Assembly: GCA_027600665.1 (NCBI GenBank)
Contig: JADGJL010000347.1
Coordinates: forward strand, 1 to 24,158
DNA length: 24,158 nucleotides
DNA from: Irineochytrium annulatum
Taxonomy: Eukaryota > Chytridiomycota > Chytridiomycetes > Chytridiales > Chytridiaceae
Direction: 5' to 3'
Numbering within the stretch: position 1 is the first letter of the stretch; the number at the start of each line of letters is the position of its first letter. Both the position numbers and the translations under genes were made by a program. Below, piece by piece: positions 19,629-24,158 of this stretch. A model generated the notes under the pieces. The model was not told the DNA's origin and did no database searches. It was given only the letters and a program-made list of their open reading frames with translations.

Positions 19629-20653
19629 GTCGCGGCTGATATTCCGAGTAAATCGCCGAGGCCGATTTGGACTGTTGACGAGGAGGAGGTCGAGGCTTCA
19701 TGGTGAGTCAACCGTGAGTAAATCCCTCAATTTGATCGCGGGGGTCACTACCGCATAGGCGCCAACCATTACGACGTCGCCGCGCCATGAAAATCCCACC
19801 TGTACCGCAGTACCGTGCGAGGAGCGGCGCTGGTGAAGTGTTTTGCAGTAATATATTCAGAGGCCGGCTTGTGCATTGTTTCGAGATGTTTCAGGTAGGT
19901 GGACCCAACATCCGCAACTTCCAAGCTGGCGCGATTTTCCTGCCATGCCAACGTTTGAATCTTCAACCCTGCCGCCGTCACGATCGTGCGGTGCACCCAC
20001 AGCGGTAATAAACAGCTCAAATTCTCGCTTTGGAGCGCGTGGGGTCGCTTTTGGGCTGAGATGTACTGTTGCGATCACGTCAGAAGAGTACAGTCCGCGA
20101 TGGCGACGAGTCGGCCATGTTCAACAAACGCACTTTATCGGGGAGACGACGATCCCGCATTTCACTAAAGCAGACGAAGCTGCCAGCAAGCATCCAAAGC
20201 GTGCCGCGACGGCGGTCAGCGAGGCATCAAGAACGAAGCCATGGCCAACTTCCCTCGTGGCCAATATCTCCCCGTTGACAGGCGCAATCGCTCGTTCCGC
20301 GGGGCCACTAACCATTCGCCGTCGCACTGGAGATCTTAGACAACCTGTAAATCTTCACGTAAATCGCCTTCTCTTCGGCAGCACCCCGTAAATCCCATGA
20401 ATGGACCTGCCTCTGCCCTCTCTCGCTACAGGGAATTTCGCTCGCTCGTCACCCACCGCCCGGCCCGGCCCGTTTGTTCCCTTGTCCTCACCGCCCATTG
20501 TCCCCAACCCCGCCCCGCCGACCACCACCGCTCCGCCTACGCCGACCCCACACCGCGACCGTCGACCCCGAGAGCGGCCTGACCTCCCCAAGGCCCCGTC
20601 GTCGGTCCCTGATCGTGCTCTGTTTGCACCGAACATTTGACGACCTCTAGAGT
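19629..20653. other. Divergent intergenic region between the TmcB-like and HMG-box genes
   Basis: About 1 kb without a supported gene separates the start of the TmcB-like gene (minus) from the 5'UTR intron of the HMG gene (plus). Open frames of 60-171 codons on the plus strand (for example 19876-20391) show no motif and uneven codon use, so I treat them as chance. The stretch 20400-20600 is very C-rich on the plus strand and is probably core promoter or leader of the HMG gene. The region may act as a shared bidirectional promoter. Confidence 0.5.
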
Positions 20654-20942
20654 GTGAGTCCCTTCCGTTTAATCGTATGATCGCGACCGGGAGGTCGCGG
20701 CCCCCCGGCCGGACGGACCTCTGGTGGGGGGTCAAGATAGGTAGAGGGGATGATGGGGTGAGACCTCCGGGGAGACCAGGGGGTTGGAGATCCCCTGTCG
20801 CGAAGGATCCCGGGACGGAGGCCAGGGATGGGGCGGGCTTGCTTCACTGCGGACGGGAATGGATGTTGACGGTGCTCGATGGCGTCGCGGCTGTTGGGAC
20901 TCAAAGAATACTAATCATCTTACATCATGTTATTTCATGCAG
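20654..20942 (+). other. 5'UTR intron of the HMG-box gene
   Basis: The donor GTGAGT starts at 20654. The acceptor TTTCATGCAG ends at 20942, with a perfect TACTAAT branch point at about 20909-20915. At 289 bp it is much longer than the coding introns. There is no ATG between the acceptor and the proposed start at 21087, which fits a spliced leader exon. The 11-bp sequence GACGACCTCTA occurs just before the donor (20639-20649) and again across the acceptor (20942-20952). Confidence 0.65.
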
Positions 20943-21086
20943 ACGACCTCTATCACTTTTGAGACCTCATCAATACCCGTCTCCTACCAACTAGTTCCGA
21001 CCTCATATTCGCACGACTCTGATCAACCAACTCTTTTTGTCTCCAACCAACTTGTCTCAAGAACCTCGCTCGCAACTCTCCTAAGC

Positions 21087-23230
21087 ATGTCTCACGGAAT
21101 GGGTTTACCTAGGATTGACTCGCATGGTATGTACGAAAGAGACCGATAATTGTGCGGGATTCGTGCAGAACATTTCCCTAACTCGTTTACTTCGTATTAT
21201 CAGACAACGTCTTCAACCACCCTCATCAATCATCGTCGTCGGCCTCCGACCCGAACCACGACATTCTCTTCGGGAGTTACGACGGCAGCGGCGAGTCCTT
21301 TTTCAACCGTGGCTCCATCTACAACCCGCTCGACGCCACGATCGACCCCTCTGGCAACACGGGCGGGATCAACCTCGTTACTCAGACGCTCTTTGAGTGG
21401 GAGGGCGGCCGAAGCGCCGAGCGCGTCAACGTCGACCTCATCGGTGACCACCACCCCATTGACGCCGTCTCGCACCAACACTCCCCCGCCTTGCACCCAC
21501 ATGTCCACCACATGTCGCCCTTTGGGATGATGGAATCGCTCGGTGATGTCGACGGCCTTCTGGGATCCGGCATGGGAGCACGCTCAGGCGGCCTCTTTGC
21601 TCACACGTCGGTCGACCATCACGACTCTCACCACCACGAGGCTCACTTGGCCGCCGGGCTGGTTCACAACGACCCCTCAAGGCGCCGGGAAGAGCCCACG
21701 GCCTCCGTTGCGGAGCTATTCAACACCAACACCACCCCTATCCCCGCCACCACCATCAACACAACCCCAAATGTCGACCCGGTTGTCGCTTCGACGTCGT
21801 CCGCCGCTGTATCGGCCCCGGTCGTAAAGAAGGCGTTCACTGCAACTATGTCCAAAGCCAAGAAATCCAAGCACCCCGCCGACGCGAAGCCGTACGCCCG
21901 CAAGGACAAGAAGGTGACTGCCGCTAAGGACAGTGCGTCTAAGGGAAGCAGCGCCGCCGCCAAGTCCTCCAAAAAGCACTTTAAGGGCAAGGCTGGTAGC
22001 ATTGTCAAGGTCGAGTGTGACGGCTCCGCCCTCATGCATGGTCATGACGAGCTTCTACTACCGGACCTCAACGCCCCGAACGCCGTCGAGAAGCCCATCA
22101 CGAGCATGGCGGCGCTTCTGAACCAGGCCGAAATCGACGCCGTCGCCGCCTCCCAGTTCAACGCTGTCGCGGGCCTGTCCTCCCCCACGGACATCCACAT
22201 CGGCCCCCACGTCGCCTCCTCGGCCGACGCCGCTGCCCTTGCGCTCTCGTCCGACCACCTTAGGCTTTCCCTTTTCGACACGAAGCTCTCCGACTCGGAC
22301 GATGAGGGCGCCGCCATCGAGGTCGACATCAACGGCCTCCCATGCCTCCCCGAGCTGCCGCCGGACCTCGAACTGGCCATCCAAGCCGCGCACCAGCAGC
22401 AGCAACAGGCCCACGGCATCCCGCAGCCCTTCGACGGCCCGCACGCCCACATGACGCCAATAGACCTTCAAAACGCCATGGCACAGCAGCACCACCAGCA
22501 GCAGATGATGCACGCCCTCGCCGCGGGCATGCAACACACAAACTCCACCGCCATCCCGCCCGGCGGGTCTACGTCCTCCCTCCACCTCCAATCCCAGCAC
22601 CACCCTAGCTCCGCCACCAAACAAAAGCGCCAGCGCACCACGACGCACACGCCCCGGCCCTCGAACAGTTTCATCCTCTACCGGAAGGAGAAGCACGGCG
22701 AGATAATGGAGCAGTACCGCGGCACCAAGGCCCTGAACAACAACGTCATCAGCAAGATCGTCGCGTCCATGTGGAGAAACGAGAAGCCGGAGGTGAAGGC
22801 AAAGTACGCGGCCAAAGCCGAGGAGGAGAAGAGGGCACACATGCTCAAGTACCCGGACTACAAGTATAAGCCGAGGAAGGCGCCGAATAAGGCCAAGCAT
22901 GTGCCCGGCGGGCCGGTTAACGGCGGGCAGAACGGCGGAGTTGCGATGGTGCAGTGTGGAGGCATGATGGCGGGCGGCGTTATGGCGGGCGCGATGGGCG
23001 GAGGTGTCGTTTCGGCGGCGGCCGCGGCGGTGATCCCTGAGCATCAACAGCAGCACTACAACTTTAGCCAGCCGGGTGTGATGCCCACATGGTATGGCTA
23101 TTACCCGCCGCCGCAGCAGGGGCCAATGATGCAGCCGGCGGAGTTGGCCGGCGCGCAGTGGCAGGGAGCCGACATGGGGTTCTGGGGGCAGGCGGGGGGT
23201 GTAGAGGGACCCTTCGGGCAGCGGTTCTAG
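21087..23230 (+). CDS. HMG-box (MATA/SOX-type) transcription factor
   Basis: Two exons, 21087..21126 and 21204..23230, encode 688 aa. The 77-bp intron (21127..21203) has donor GTATGT, a CTAAC branch point and acceptor TATCAG, and is phase 1. The DNA-binding HMG box spans about residues 498-572: RPSNSFILYRKEKHG, then NNNVISKIVASMW, then HMLKYPDYKYKPRK. This is the sequence-specific fungal type, not the abundant chromatin type. The N-terminal part is His/Ser/Asp-rich, then comes a Lys/Ala-rich basic stretch (about 225-295), then Ala/Asp-rich and Gln/His-rich stretches before the box, and a Gly/Met/Ala/Gln-rich tail after it. It is expected to act in the nucleus. Related boxes are found in fungal mating-type and developmental regulators, but the box alone does not show a mating role. 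The first ATG after the leader is used. Confidence 0.9.
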
Positions 23231-24158
23231 GGCGCGGCGAGTGATATGGGGTCGCAAACGTGGGTCGTATCGAACGGTATGATGACGTCGTGATCGATGA
23301 GGATACATGGATTTGCTTGCAAGTGAAGGGAGGAATTAGAATGAGACGATGGATATTTGGAAGGTTGTTGAGATATGAAGTGGCTGCACCCTAATTTATT
23401 CTCTTCTCAAGTTTGGTTTCTGTTCGTTACGGTGGACGAATAACGACCACGAGGACTCGCGCCCGACTACTTTCTCTTTGTTAGTCGCATATTCGCTTGT
23501 TAAGCGCGCCGCGCATAGTAGATAGACTTTCCTAGCTGATTTAGACATAATATAGAATGTGAGCTGTGAAAACATCAAGTTCCCTTCCACATCGCTCGCT
23601 AACTTGCCTCAGTGCGCAAGGGCCTTTAGTTTTTAAATCAGCGTTCACGCGGAATCGCTGCCGCAATTCAAACACATTCTCGACGACATCGTCACCAGTC
23701 GCCAGCCGCACAATTTACATTAAGTTGGTTTTTGCACTGTGAAATTTGACCGAGTTTTCGTTCCACCTGGTTTTCCCAACACAGAATTCTAACGTTGAGA
23801 TCTTTCGATTTTTCGTTGTCGTGGAAGTCACTAGCAATTCCGCAATAAAATGTCTGGGCAAGCCCACTCAAGTTTAGGGCGAGGTGCTTTCCGGTGATGG
23901 TGCCTCCCCTCTACTTATCTCAAGCAATGTCGTTTTATTTGGAAAGATCACCTTATGTTGCAAAATCAATTTACAACGATCTGTGCTAATTAAATGCCTC
24001 GACGGAAGAAAACAAGGATGCAATCAATAACAGAAAGAAGTCACAGCAAACAAACGTTGTTAGAAGACAAAGAAAACAAGCGGCTAATGATGCCAACATT
24101 CCCACGCAGCCGAGCGATTATCCAAATCTAATCCTACCCTCTCCTGCCACCCCCACCC
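23231..24158. other. 3' flank of the HMG-box gene with no further gene seen
   Basis: The first part is the 3'UTR of the HMG gene. The sequence becomes AT-rich after about 23340 and all frames are short. A plus-strand AATAAA at 23844-23849 is the only clear candidate poly(A) signal but lies about 610 bases past the stop. A minus-strand AATAAA at 23395-23400 could serve a convergent gene beyond the right edge, of which no coding part is visible. Confidence 0.45.

Noticed and set aside
18205..19701. A single 498-codon frame starting at the ATG at 19701
   Set aside because: Its first 300 codons are out of frame with the membrane segments; only its C-terminal part matches exon 2 of the TmcB-like gene. 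The spliced model from 19628 explains the TM-rich sequence.
19876..20391. A 171-codon plus-strand frame in the divergent promoter region
   Set aside because: The composition is mixed with no motif, the frame is not linked by clean splice sites to the HMG gene, and it lies in an expected promoter region.
20654..23230. A mating-type locus by synteny
   Set aside because: The neighbours (TmcB-like gene, Cache receptors) are not the flanking genes of the known fungal sex loci, so only the HMG box itself is evidence.
22058..23308. A 416-codon open frame on the minus strand opposite the HMG-box gene
   Set aside because: It is antisense to a well-supported gene, is Arg/His/Leu/Val-rich as expected for the complement of GC-rich coding DNA, and has no motif.

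Overview
The window looks like nuclear DNA of an early-diverging, probably zoosporic fungus (chytrid-like or blastocladiomycete-like). The genes are GC-rich and interrupted by many short introns, mostly 47-98 bp. These introns have GTAAGT/GTGAGT-type donors, and several have TACTAAT or CTAAC branch points. A fungal-type HMG box, a TmcB-like giant membrane protein and Cache-HAMP receptors fit this placement. The species cannot be named from the sequence alone. No tRNA, rRNA, CRISPR array or intact transposon was recognised.

Layout. (1) 1-1044, minus strand: a gene cut by the left edge, encoding an acidic Pro/Ser/Leu-rich protein that resembles a transcription activation domain. (2) 1585-4400, minus: a two-exon gene for a 914-aa protein with a coiled coil, a 13-aa tandem repeat, a TIR-like domain spanning the splice junction, and a long tail full of Lys/Arg-Arg-x-Ser motifs. 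(3) 4919-15047, minus: four head-to-tail paralogous genes of 517, 537, 517 and 516 aa. Each encodes TM1, an extracellular double-Cache sensor, TM2, a HAMP-like segment and a short tail. None carries a catalytic output domain. (4) 15501-19628, minus: a seven-exon gene for a 1266-aa TmcB/TmcC-like multi-pass membrane protein. (5) 21087-23230, plus: an HMG-box transcription factor with one coding intron and a well-supported 5'UTR intron. It diverges from the TmcB-like gene across about 1 kb of non-coding DNA.

How they may work together. The centre of the window is a local family of small-molecule receptors. The Cache domain keeps most of the Tyr...Arg-x-Trp-Tyr...Asp signature known from amino-acid-binding dCache_1 domains, so amino acids are plausible ligands. 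With no kinase, cyclase or phosphatase attached, the receptors must signal through partners or act as decoys. The neighbouring TIR-like scaffold and TmcB-like protein are candidate partners by proximity only. The exon models were assembled by hand: every internal junction of the six complete genes keeps frame, and the four paralogues support one another. The exon structure and start of the left-edge gene are uncertain.
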